Below, piece by piece: positions 49,769 to 60,700 of a stretch of DNA of 64,000 nucleotides. The position numbers and the translations under genes were made by a program. Positions within the stretch are counted from its first letter, which is position 1; each line of letters opens with the position of its first letter. Under the pieces are notes generated by a model. It did not search any database. It worked only from the letters and a program-made list of their open reading frames with translations, and had not been told where the DNA came from. Source of the stretch: Nematostella vectensis (taxonomy: Eukaryota > Cnidaria > Anthozoa > Actiniaria > Edwardsiidae). The DNA lies in NCBI RefSeq assembly GCF_932526225.1, contig NC_064034.1:14644887-14708886 (forward strand), in the 5' to 3' direction.

Positions 49769-50857
49769 CTAAAATCCACCAGGATCATACAGAGAGCCCT
49801 CAGCTTGCTTCTTCTTGTCCTCTTTCTTTTTTCTTTTGCCTCTCAGGACCTTTCTCCTTCTTTTAGATGCCTCCTTACTTTTATACTCTGCAAGCCGAAC
49901 TCTATAAGTATCCTCAAGGCCACAGCCTGCTTCCGTATATTTGCCGGCAGGGATTTTGAGGGCTTCCAACAGTCTTAGTACAGAGCTGTACCCCATGTTA
50001 AAATGACATACAGCATCATACAAGCCCAATTCCAGAATATCCCTGCCGACATGCACCTCCTTGGGCACTCGCTGCCAAATCATTGCATTCAAACTCTCAT
50101 TCTGGTTCTGTGTTTTGCCATGTAGACATTTCTCCAGCAGACTGGCTTCACTTAGCCTAACATATACTGGTATTACCTTGGCCAGTATCTCCAATGGCAG
50201 ACCAGCACTGTGCTTAAATGTATTGGTGTGGTCTGCTTTGTCTTTCTGATATTTACACCAGCTTGTGCTTCCAGTCGGGCAGTGGTCATGCAGCACTCTG
50301 GCTTCATTAGAAGCACAATGCATAAGACTAGCATGAATTGCCTTACACATCTGCTCCAAGTTTCCAACATTTGAACGTATGGCAATGCCATAATAATTCT
50401 GTAGTTTGTCAATGAGTGCATCGGTTAGCTTGCCTTTGCCGCCTAGACCTGGGGTGTCACGTTTCAGTTTTCGAAGGGAGTTACCAACTCTCTTCTGTAC
50501 GTGCCCAATACACTCCTTTTTCTTAACTATAATATTGTCAGCCTCATAGACTTTCTCAACTCTATTAAAGCTTTTGCAATCGCCATCACCATAATATTCA
50601 GTGTAACGGATATTGTGGGTCTCTACAGAACGATTAAAGATTCGCTGTACACCCTCAGGCTCCATAGCAGGAGCAGATTTTGCAGGATTGCCTTCTTGAA
50701 CAGGCTCCATGTCAGTCGAACAACTCGGTTCGTTTTCCGACTCATTAGGACTGTTTTCAACTCTCTTATACTCGCTTTCCTCTAAATTGAGACTTCCTGT
50801 AAAGCGGTTCCCACAAAAACGCCGCTTTTTGCGTCTCTGGTTAGCGAATTTAGGCAT
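49769..50857 (-). CDS. Mutator-like transposase gene with in-frame internal deletion
   Basis: Start at ATG 50857 (MPKFANQRRKKRRFCGNRFTG); the frame also opens upstream to 50935, but this start matches the family's usual 'MPK...RRF.GN' beginning. About 362 aa. The second part is the C-terminal region of the metazoan Mutator-like transposase family (PF20700-type): IRYTEYYGDGDCKSFNRV, KKKECIGHVQKRVGNSLRKL, GGKGKLTDALIDKLQNYYG, CKYQKDKADHTNTFKHSAGL, LLEKCLHGKTQNQNESLNAM. The middle of the protein, including the zinc-finger block and the first catalytic region ('FDG(T/S)WQKRG'), is missing: the acidic linker PSCSTDMEPVQEGNPAKS leads straight into MEPEGVQRIFNRSV. The frame remains open throughout, so the deletion was in frame. 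The tail is Lys/Arg-rich (KKKEDKKK). Confidence 0.75.
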   Translation of the reverse strand: MPKFANQRRKKRRFCGNRFTGSLNLEESEYKRVENSPNESENEPSCSTDMEPVQEGNPAKSAPAMEPEGVQRIFNRSVETHNIRYTEYYGDGDCKSFNRVEKVYEADNIIVKKKECIGHVQKRVGNSLRKLKRDTPGLGGKGKLTDALIDKLQNYYGIAIRSNVGNLEQMCKAIHASLMHCASNEARVLHDHCPTGSTSWCKYQKDKADHTNTFKHSAGLPLEILAKVIPVYVRLSEASLLEKCLHGKTQNQNESLNAMIWQRVPKEVHVGRDILELGLYDAVCHFNMGYSSVLRLLEALKIPAGKYTEAGCGLEDTYRVRLAEYKSKEASKRRRKVLRGKRKKKEDKKKQAEGSLYDPGGF

Positions 50858-50935
50858 ATTTGAAGAGTAAAATGGAAGGTTGTATTTTGATTTGATGTTG
50901 AAATGTGAAGATCGATATTTAGGAAGGTACTGCAT

Positions 50936-51270
50936 GTAAACTCTCTTGTTAGTGATCTATTCAGTCACGTGGATAAAACACAGGGAACCCAAACAAGAGA
51001 AAATCGAAAACCCCATCGAAATAGGCCCTTTGAAATCCGACTTCTAGATCAAAACAAATTGCAAACAGACCGGTTGCCCCTAGCAACGGCTCGCCAACAT
51101 TTTTTAAAAGCTGAATACTATAGGAAAAAATATATTTTCATTTAAATTACACTAGGGCATACATTTCAAGGATAAATAACGGTAACTTTGAGACGAAAAT
51201 AATTTTTTTCACAATTAATTCAAATTTGGTAAATTTTAGGGTATCATACCAAACGAATTCGGGTTCAGAG
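50936..51270. other. Non-coding gap
   Basis: Upstream of the Mutator-like gene. Nothing identified. Confidence 0.4.
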
Positions 51271-51271
51271 A

Positions 51272-51424
51272 ACAGGCGCGTAGAGGTGTGCAGGGTGCGC
51301 GCGGGTGGCCAAAAAGTGTGTCATTTCTTATTAAGGAATCTTCTATGCTTTTTTCAAATGATACCTATGACTGTGCACCCCCCCCCCCACCCCCCCGCAT
51401 AGGCCAATCCTGGGAACGCGCCTG
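51272..51424. mobile_element. CAGGCGCGTACCC-family MITE, copy 3 (diverged)
   Basis: Ends 'acaggcgcgtagaggtgtgc' and inverted 'aatcctgggaacgcgcctgg'. Contains 'tcatttcttattaaggaatc' as in the other copies. A C-rich run lies at 51381-51397. Confidence 0.7.
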
Positions 51425-51743
51425 GAGCATTAGTATTTCTATCGTTTATGTGCTGTGCCAGTTAACACCTACATCGCGTGGTAACCATGATGCAACATGC
51501 GTTACTATATTTTCACAAATAAAACCTTGTTTGAAATAGCTTTATTATATTAGAGGAATTTACTTGTCCATGAACCATTAAAAATTTGACGCCGAAGGCT
51601 TTGTTACTTTTTATTGTTTTCCCCCCTAAATAGTACAAAAGAGGATGGAAGATCACAAGTCTTGTAGGGATTAAAACTACTGGGCTGTTCTAAGGGCGGT
51701 TTTGTGTGTAGCTTGTCATTGTATTACACATGATGTTTCATAT

Positions 51744-52077
51744 ATGTCTAGGGAATACAGTGGAAGAGTAAAAGAAAAAGCAGTCGACGGAGCAAAACTA
51801 CAAAAGCTTGCCTCTCTCAAATACGAGGTATAAACACCACCCAGCAACACTTTAAAGCTTTTGTATATGTATATTGTAAATTTTTTGCCTGTTTATTTGC
51901 TTGTTATCGCAGAACGCAAACCAACTCTTCAAAGAGGATTGGGAGATGGACGAAGTTGATGCCGCTACGTTTGCCGAAAAATTGAGGAAAATAGACAGAA
52001 ATGTCGACATCACGCAAAATGCACAGGCCTGGGAAGATAAAAATGTGATCAAGTCAAACATTTGTATTTTGTTTTGA
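51744..52077 (+). CDS. Small two-exon gene, unrecognised (82 aa as read)
   Basis: Exon 1 51744-51827 (or an internal exon beginning after the 'atatgtctag' acceptor at 51750), donor GAG|GTATAA. Exon 2 51913-52077 follows a TTATCGCAG acceptor. The reading is MSREYSGRVKEKAVDGAKLQ, then exon 2 NANQLFKEDWEMDEVDAATF and LRKIDRNVDITQNAQAWED, stop TGA at 52077. The protein is hydrophilic, helical and acidic in the middle. Phases agree and the composition looks like a real conserved protein, perhaps the last exons of a longer gene, but I cannot name it. It converges with the NKAPD1-like gene across a minisatellite. Confidence 0.5.
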
Positions 52078-52149
52078 ATTAAAAAAAGTTGAGTCTGAAA
52101 GTAGCTTTACGTTGTTGTACTATGCTGGACCTGATCGGGTTGCACGTAT

Positions 52150-52582
52150 TAGGCCGTTTTTGGTCGGTACAGGGTTGGGTGGGATTTGTGTAACGCCTTT
52201 CTTGGTCGGTACAGGGTTGGGTGGGTTTTGTGTACAACGCCCTTCTTGGTCGGTACAGGGTTGGGTGGGTTTTGGGTTTAGTACAACGCCCTTCTTGGTC
52301 GATACAGGGTTGGATGGGTTTTGTGTACAACGCCCTTCTTGGTCGGTACAGGGTTGGGTGGGTTTTGTGTACAACGCCCTTCTTGGTCGGTACAGGGTTG
52401 GGTGGGTTTTGTACAACGCCCTTCTTGGTCGATACAGGGTTGGGTGGGTTTTGTACAACGCCCTTCTTGGTCGGTACAGGGTTGGGTGGGTTTTGTACAA
52501 CGCCCTTCTTGGTCGATACAGGGTTGGGTGGGTTTTGTACAACGCCCTTCTTGGTCGATACAGGGTTGGGTGGGTTTTGTGT
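52150..52582. repeat. Minisatellite, 10 units of about 40-45 bp
   Basis: Unit 'cccttcttggtcggtacagg' + 'gttgggtgggttttgtgtac' + 'aacg', with g/a variation at 'tcggtac/tcgatac' and a 'gtgtac' or 'gtac' length variant. Long open frames on both strands (140-179 codons) arise from the repeat and are not genes. Confidence 0.95.
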
Positions 52583-52655
52583 AGCTGCTTTGTATGATAT
52601 TACATTATCAAACCTCATACTAAACCCAGTTTAATCTTTAATTCACCAGTGTAAG

Positions 52656-55600
52656 TTACCGTTTCTTTGAAGTCTTCTTTTTCTTTTTCTTCTCATCTTC
52701 AGAGTCATCATCAGAGTCAGTAAAACCTGAGGCAAACTCCTCAGGGTAAAGCTCTTTGTAGCCACTGTGACCCCATCTGAATAACAACATATTACAATAC
52801 AACTACACTTGTAAATCGCAAGCTCTGATTGGTGTATCAAGACACGCTTGATGTCAGCATGTGCATGCAAATTGGAATCCTCCTGGTTATGATGCTGTTT
52901 CAGTCAAAACTGTGATGCTGCCAAGTTATATTCAGGGCTTCTGGAATTATGCGCTTGTGCGGAAGCGCGTAATTTGGCTTTTTCCGCGTAATCCACAAAT
53001 TTCCGCGTAATCCGGCGTAATTTGGCTAAATTTTGAAAGACAAAACATTTAATTGCACAGCTGATGTGTTCTTTTAGGGTTGTTACCTCTATTTCTCGTG
53101 TAAAATGAGAGATATTCTTATTTCGTGCTTTTCTTCGGTACAAAATGTTGTTTGGGCGTAACAGTTGATATTCCGCGTAATTTAGCGCGTAATGATTGAT
53201 TTTCCGCGTAATTTAGCCAAGAATCCGAGTTTTTTTCCGCGTAATTCCAGAAGCCCTATTTCACTAGACTTTGTCTTTGGTCATTGTAGTGCTGTTGCAC
53301 TATATAATCAAGGAGTTTCATGGCTAATTAAGTATTTTACTCCTTTCCAAATAATAGTCTGTGTGCATTGTGAATAGTAAACGCATTGCATATTGTTTTA
53401 CCATTGTGAAAAAGTGTTTAAATTAATATTAAAAACAGTGCAAAAAAGGGCAAGTCTACTTCTTTATAAGACAAGACAAGGTACAGTTCCTACTGTAGAA
53501 TTAAATCTTACCTATCAGTACAGGAGCTTTCAAATTCAGTTAACTGCTTCATCCAGTATGTGTTCCTCTCACCAGAATCTGAAGGTTCATCACTGTGCAA
53601 CCTTCCTCTTCTACAGACGATCAAAACAAGACAAATTACACAATGATAGCATTGTCAAGGACATAACAAAACATAACAAAAAATGCATCATGTATGGGTG
53701 GGGGGAAGAGTGCTGCTGAGAAAACCTCTGGCCACCTCCTTTGACAGGATGTGGTACCCATAGCTAAGTGTCTGTTTCTGGTGAATTCTTTCTCAAAGTT
53801 CTCTCACAGAGAGTAAGATTATCCTGATTACTGACCACTGTGGCAAATCTGTTACTGTAAAATGTGCATAGTTAAGCCCTGTTTTTGGTTTGGCGAATAT
53901 CAAACAACTAGTGGGTACCCGTGAAACATTTATGTTTATAATTAATAAAAGACATTAAAGCCCTATTTGATTTGAAAAAAAAAAAAGAAATGGTTACATC
54001 ATAATTAAATAAAGTCAATTTGAAAAGTGTATCCTCCCATGTTTTGCCAAACTTGAAGCATAGCATCTTTTATCATATCGGAAATAAACCAATATAACAG
54101 GATTGCTACCGATATTCAATGTATCAAGTTTCATGATAAATTATCTTTATTTTATTCTATAAGAAATAATTTTATATGCTATGCTATAAAAAAAACTATG
54201 CCGAAAATATTTTCTCTCACTTTTCTCTGCCTTATTGGGGGTCCTGTGTTCAGAGTGTTTGGCGGGAAATTCCTGCGAGTTTGCAGTCTACATTCAAGTC
54301 AAATGCAATCAAAGTTTTTTTAGTTTGTTTGGACATTGAAAACCACAAATCCTTGCTTCATCGGCCCGGTCTTGGTTGTTTTTTGGTGGTGGGGTCCTTA
54401 CTATTTTCTGTGTAATGTGACACGAAGGTCTGTGGCTTTATGTATGATCGGCTAAGCTTGAGATTTGTTTTGTCGTACGAAGAAAACATGGACCGACAGG
54501 ATATCAGAACTGAATCTAACAACAAATAGAAGTTGAAAATGGTTTAGAATCAGTTTTTATTCTGTAGTTTAAATCTAATATTTAACTATTCAATCGATAT
54601 CATTGTGGGAGTTTTTAAAAAAACGCAAACTCGCGTTTGCGAGTGCTTTCTCTCGCTTAGAAAAATCGTTGAATTGCAGCTTCTCTTTGACTGATCATTT
54701 GAAAGTGGAAACCATTCCTGGTACCCCCTTTTAGCTAGGGATTGCCATTCGTGTGGCTCTTGAGTTTTCTAGTCCCTCCTTTTCTCCTTGAGATATGGCA
54801 AACACTTTTTCCTTCGCGTATTAGATATAACTTAAACACAAAACTGCGCCTTTAAAGGGTAAGGACCGCCCACAATCGACACCTTTTGAATTCAAATCCG
54901 AAGTAAAGATGGCCGGAGGTAATGAAACTCGAAGCTTGAAAATAAATTTCTTTGATTTGCTTATATATCGTACAATTCAGAGGCGAAAATAAAACATATT
55001 TAGAAACTTAAAGTAGACTTATACATCACATATGAAATCTAGAAGCACAAGAGGAGCTGATTCTCGCAAAAATTTGCCCAAGATTTGAGTTGAATTCGAA
55101 TTACGCGCCAATTTTTTCGGGCCATTCATGAATCGTCCTTGTCTCCGCCATGTTTACGAGCCCACACTATCTTTACAGCCGCTACACAGTATAGAACATG
55201 CATGCAATAGTCCCTCGGGATTCGGGTTGAGCTATTGAAGAATTTTAGGACGTTATTCATTGATTTTCTGAAACAACTGACAAATACGGAATGCGCTACA
55301 CGAGAGGCGAGTTTTCGAGTTACAATGTCTCTATGACAATCTTTAGCCGTTAACAGCAAAAATAGCAATGGAAACGAGAAATTAAGTCCTAGAGTATAGC
55401 AATTTTGCTGAAGATTTTAAAATTATTTCGCTTTTAAATCGTCTGTTTACAACTTAGAATCTTCAACGTGACTTGCGCAACGGTAGTATATTTATCAATC
55501 GCGGCTTGTACCGTGCGATTCGCTCATCCTTTTATTAACTGGTTAGAACAAGTTTTTTACAAAAGCTTTGTTAGTTATATTACAGGTTTACTTTCAAAGG

Positions 55601-56316
55601 AGGGATTCTGCAGGGGTAGCTTATAGGCTAAAATGTAGATATTTTAGCTGCCAAGTGTGAGATTGCGAGACTGAGATTGCGTAATAGCGTGTGTAATCGT
55701 AATTCAACATATACCGGTGTTTATTGTCATTCTATGCGGTATGTGAAACCCTTTAATTTGAATATTCCTAGTAGAGTTTATTCTATGAATTGTTGTAATT
55801 TGAAATAATTTAAGCAGGATAGAGTTAAAATTATTCCTCTCTACTCGCATTGTTATACAAAGCGCTACGGGAGCTGTTGTCATTTCGGAGGCTGAATGAC
55901 AACTGAAGGTGACAAACGCCTGGCACAGGCCCTTTTATAGCGCGGTTTCGTGTTTAAGAAGATTGCACTTACCTTTTGCTAGTTGCTGCTAATGATGCAA
56001 GACAATCACTCTTTTGTGTGTTCTGTGCTTGTCGAAGACGCCACATATCTTGTTCTTCTCTGATCTTTTGTAGAGTAAAAAAAATGAACGTAAAGTAGGG
56101 TTTAAGCTTTGTGTATAAGTTAAATAAGAATGGTATCTTTAAGAGAATTCCGTTGTAGCTTTGCGTTATCTCTGATTTAGGAGTACAAAAACGCAAAAAG
56201 ATATCTAATGCTGATTCTCTTACGTCTGTCTAGGATCTTACCTTATTATGAGCATCGGTACTGCGGATGTAATTGTGAAGAACTTTCTTGTCGATAAATT
56301 TGCGTGCGACCGCCAT
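52656..56316 (-). CDS. NKAPD1: NKAPD1-like protein, 4 exons, 128 aa
   Basis: Exons on minus: 56242-56316, 55973-56064, 53512-53610, 52656-52776; all GT-AG, phases consistent, total 387 nt. Exon 1 MAVARKFIDKKVLHNYIRST plus DAHNK, exon 2 IREEQDMWRLRQAQ, exon 3 GRLHSDEPSDSGERNTYWMK and FESSCTDR, exon 4 WGHSGYKELYPEEFASGF, ending in a Lys-rich tail. Vertebrate NKAPD1 (C11orf57) has the same 'V.L.N.IR.TDAHNKI.EE.DMW..R' start and the 'DRWGHSGYKELYPEEF' block, so the assignment is strong. Its molecular role is poorly known; it is thought to be nuclear. The vertebrate protein has a much longer Lys/Ser-rich tail (nearly 300 aa in total), so this copy is short. Intron 2 is 2.4 kb. Confidence 0.85.
53611..55972 (-). 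other. Intron 2 of the NKAPD1-like gene
   Basis: No repeat or nested gene is clearly seen. Frames at 54176-54415 (+) and 55126-55368 (-) have no features. An ATG-donor pair at 54909 ('atggccggag|gtaatg') could be an unrelated first exon, but nothing downstream supports it. Confidence 0.4.
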
Positions 56317-56319
56317 CTT

Positions 56320-57145
56320 GGATTTTAGAGCACAGGGAGCCCAAGCTAAAAGTTTGTGGTTTTGATGATTTTCAGGTAAGTCACAATAAAAAAACACACT
56401 AGACAGTAGGCAAAGATAGCCGATTTTTACGATACTTCACAGAGGTAATAAAAATGATCACTTCTAACAGTATGAGTCTCGTGTGGTTTTATTGTGAATT
56501 TCTTACAAATCCTATAAACCCAAACTGTAAACTTGGGCTCCCTGTTGCCTACACTACAACAATTCAATAATCATTGTTTATCTTTATCTAGGGTAACATC
56601 ATAACCGAATTTACAGTTTTCTATCATATGGCCCTCGCAAGCATTGAAAGCACTGTCACTGGGGGTGGTCACTGCCAGAGGGTTTATTGCGTCCCCAGTG
56701 GTTCTTTTACGTCCCTTCAGTTCGCTTCCCGCCAATTTTTACCGACCTAAATTTAGGTTGGTGACGTGTCTCATAAACATCCAATCGAAGTGCGAGAAAG
56801 ATGCCGACACCACAGTAAACGTCATGGTCGCTATAGCCCCAGTGTCAGTCCCTTTTGTCGTTCCTATAAAGTATATACAGGAAAGCGATAGTTTTATTTT
56901 TCCTCTCCGACTTTTGAAAAATAAAATCGCCTGATTGGTTGCTTTCAGAAATCTTGTTTCTATCAAAGTCGGATTAACATAAATAGTGTAAAGACGACAA
57001 AATTTTCAATATTTCCTGGTGACTGGACAGAAAAGATGGAGACTGGAAATATTTTGAAGCAAAAACGTCTCTAAGTTTCGTTTCATGCGCGCGCTAAAGG
57101 ATAGCGTCATTTTAAACGAGCGCGCGCAACTAGCGCACACAATCG
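56320..57145. other. Upstream region of the NKAPD1-like gene, non-coding
   Basis: Presumably holds the promoter of the minus-strand gene. The 96-codon + frame at 56644-56934 has no domain. 'gcgcgctaaagg' and 'gagcgcgcgcaactagcgc' GC-rich motifs lie at 57087-57135. Confidence 0.4.
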
Positions 57146-57148
57146 TTT

Positions 57149-57368
57149 AAGGTTGCCATCAACCGGCTTTGCGACTACGCGACAAGCCCGCATGTAAGCA
57201 TGGGTAAAAAACACTGAAGCGCTTAACTGCATATATTAGCCACTGCATAACTTCAGACTTAGACTAGGTAGCGGTGGCTAAGATATGCAACTAGGCGCTT
57301 CAGTTGTTTTTACCCATGCTTACATGCGGGCTTGTCGCGCAGTCTCAAAGCCGGTTGATGGCAACCTT
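57149..57368. mobile_element. Foldback MITE, 220 bp, TIR about 70 bp
   Basis: Left arm 57149-57222 ('ggttgccatcaaccggcttt' ... 'actgaagcgc') is mirrored by right arm 57294-57368 ('gcgcttcagt' ... 'aaagccggttgatggcaacc') with a few mismatches. The internal loop is about 70 bp and partly symmetric ('tagccactg' / 'ggtggcta'). Confidence 0.85.
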
Positions 57369-57713
57369 TTGTCAAACGACTGTATATTATTTTTCGAGGC
57401 GAAAATATGCAAATTAAAATCGAAATCGTGCAAACGGAACAAGTCGTCCTCCCCGTGCGCCTGATTTCTTTTTTTTTTAACTGATTTTGTAGAAAAATAC
57501 CCGCGCACTCCTATCATGGCCAATCCGAGAGGGCGACTTGGGGCAAGTCTAGGAGCTCGCAAACTGATTACGGGATTTTCTTTGGGAGTCCTGTGGTATA
57601 ACGGATTACCTGTGGTATCAAAGTTCTTTGAAGTGAACAACAGAAGTGCTTCAAAGGCATGTGACTTCGAAAGCGATTAAAAAAAAAAAAAAACGAAATA
57701 TGATCTGTTAGGC

Positions 57714-60700
57714 ATGACAGAACCAGCGTATACCAGCAGAGGACGAAACGAGAAGTATTTGGGAAGATACACCATCATGGCAGCTCCGGAAGTTGTGAGC
57801 TCTCCACAAGAAAGTCTAAAAAGAACGCACGGGAGAAGAAGACGAATATTTATCGTATCTTTTGTGTGTTTCCTTGCGATTATTATTGTGGCTGTTGTTG
57901 TTCTGCATTTCTATTACAACAGTGGCGTGACAAAGAGTTCGCAAAGCGGTCCTTGCAAGGGTGCGTGCGTTTTAGAAGTTGTCGAAAGCATCCCCCAAGG
58001 ACTCACATACCCTTCGAGTGAAGTCGTTCATCCTTCGATATACAGTGGCTGGCTCAAGCTCATAAGGTCCGCTAAACAGTCTCTAGACATTGCTGCTGAT
58101 TACTGGACACTTAGAGGGGTGGATACCGGCACTGATGATCCCACCTCAAAGTGGGGGGAGACAATTTTTCAAGAACTCATTGCTCTTGGAAAAAGTGGTG
58201 AGTTTTGGGTTTTTGGTAGCCAGTGAATAAGAAATATAATTAAGGCCTTTCTTCACTAGGGAAGGAAACAGATGTAGAATGAAGTGAAGACAATGTGACA
58301 AAACGCTTGATCCATCTGTCACCATTAAAGAAAGTCCTCAGTAATCAATAAGCGATTTTAATGACAAGGGGCCTGTGGTGCGGCGATAATAAAACCCGTC
58401 AGCTAGGAACACTTAAAGGCCTGTAGCCAGGGGGGGTGGGGGTTCGGAAGAACCTCCCACTCGACGATTCCCCTCGCTCAAAATCCTGGCTACGGGCCTG
58501 ACTTAGCATGTGAAAATCAGTGCTAACGGGATGCAAGCAGAGGAAAAATGAATGGGACCGCCCTAGGAATCCTTTTCTTACTTTTCGCTTGCATCTCCTT
58601 TGTGTTGATTTACACATTTGGAGTTATCATTTTTCATCACCACTTCCTTCTCAGCCTCTGCTCCCTCCCCTAGTGAAAAGAGGCTTCAAAAGAATCATAG
58701 CTGTCAACTCTCCCTAATTAGGCAGGAGTCTCAAGATTTTGAACATTTTCTCAAGCCTGATTTTCTTGAAAATATCCATACATTTGCTGTATTCTCCCGC
58801 ATTAGCTATCTTGGTTTTTCACTGTATTATACATTCACTGTATTTTCTAAAGATTTTTCCTAAAGTGAGGTTGACAGCTAGCAGAATTTACCAAATAATG
58901 GTAATCATGTTGATCAGTATGCTACCCCTTTTTTAAGCCACTTACATGGAAAACCTCCAGCTTATTTATATTTCCTTCAATCCAAATTTTAGGTGTAAAA
59001 ATTAGGATTGTGCAATCAAAGGCACCCCCATCGCAAAACAATGATACCAAGATACTTTCTAAGCTGGGTGTGGCTGAAGTACGCAATCTTGATATGAAAC
59101 GACTTATCGACAGTGGTATACTGCATACTAAGATGTGGCTAGTAGATAAGAAGCATTACTATCTTGGTAGTGCCAATCAGGACTGGAGATCTTTGACTCA
59201 GGTCAGTGTATCATTCTGTGGACATTTTTAAAAGCAATTTATAGGAAGAAATGAAGAATTAAACTGGCATGTATCAATAAGGTAAACTTTGTGCTTATTG
59301 ACACTGTAAACAATTGTCCACACTTTTGACCACAGGCATACCCATTACTTTTTAGATGTCTAAAAATGTTTTTCATTTTTTTCCAAAAGACATCATTCCG
59401 AAAACATACCTATGTACCTCTGTGTGTTTACACAAATTGCACGGCTATTGTAGATAATTTTATTCCGTATTCACAGGATTTCTTTCAATGTTCACTTCTT
59501 GAGTATCTTATTTGGTGCATGATTTTCCAATTTTTCACACTTCAAATGAGTGTGGCACAAAGCTTTTAAATTTTATGGAGCAACCTCACTCACTAGAACG
59601 AATCGAGGAGGTTAGTGGAATACCAAACCACTGTTGCAAAAGGAATTCAACCAAAACTAAAATTCTGGACTTTCCAGCAAGTCATTACTTTTACCTGCTT
59701 TGCATTTATTTTTTCCCCACTGCATTTGTGTTGCATACACACAAATTTCTATTTGGTGCTTGCAGGATTACCTTCCAGGAGCACAGTGTTTGTTCCTTCC
59801 AGTTAGCAAAGAATGTCTGTAAGCAAATAGATGTTTTTTGTACATAACAGCGACTCTACTTAAACATTCAAAAGCAAATGCAATGAAAGTGTTGAAATCG
59901 CAATAGCCATTTACGAAGCAGGGTTGGATCCAGGGTTTCTAAATGAGTGGTGGATAATGGCCGGATAGATGGCTTATAACTGACCTGACCAGTGGTTCTT
60001 GGTAAATCACAATACTTTACACTGAATTGGATTTGTTGTGTCAGCAAAGTCAAGCAGGTGAAGGCATATGGACAGTACCTCCTGTCCCTCCTTCCCTTAT
60101 TTTCTACAGAAAATAACAAAATCCAATCCACCTCCCCTGTATCCGCCCTTGGAAAGGGATATTTTTCGAGGTGTATTTTTTGAAGAACTACTATGTGAGT
60201 AATTTATGCATATACACATGTGTCTGTTGGTTACAACTTGTTTTTTTTTTATTATTTTTTTAGGTGAAAGAGCTGGGCTTGATGACTTACAACTGTTCTT
60301 GCCTTGGTGAAGATATCTCAAAGATCTTTGAGGCTTACTGGATGTTAGCTGTGCCAGACTCTAAAATCCCTTCACCTTGGCCTTCTAGATATAACACCAG
60401 TAACAACAAAGGTTTGTGTGCTTATATGGTGAGCAATGAGTCCCCTTCATTAAAGGGACACTGCATCCATAATTTCGGCATGTATCTTAACAAATGTATC
60501 ACTGACAGAAGGGAAAGTTTTCAATAAGTATTTTCCATGAAGGTCCTCCCACTTTCCCACCCCTCAGTGTTTATTTGGGAAATTTAAGAGCAGATGTGAA
60601 GCACTTCACTGCTTTTAAATTATCCCAAACAAATGCCCTTGGTTTTTATAGCAAAACAGAAGGTATAGTAATAACTGGTTTAAGTGAGAATGTTGCTTTT

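Noticed and set aside
52079-52634. Several 87-179 codon frames on both strands
   Set aside because: By-products of the 40-45 bp minisatellite; no protein features outside it.
53393-53719. 108-codon + frame
   Set aside because: Antisense to exon 3 of the NKAPD1-like gene; its splice signals and protein match favour the minus strand.
56644-56934. 96-codon + frame upstream of the NKAPD1-like gene
   Set aside because: Hydrophobic but no motif and no splice context; probably chance.
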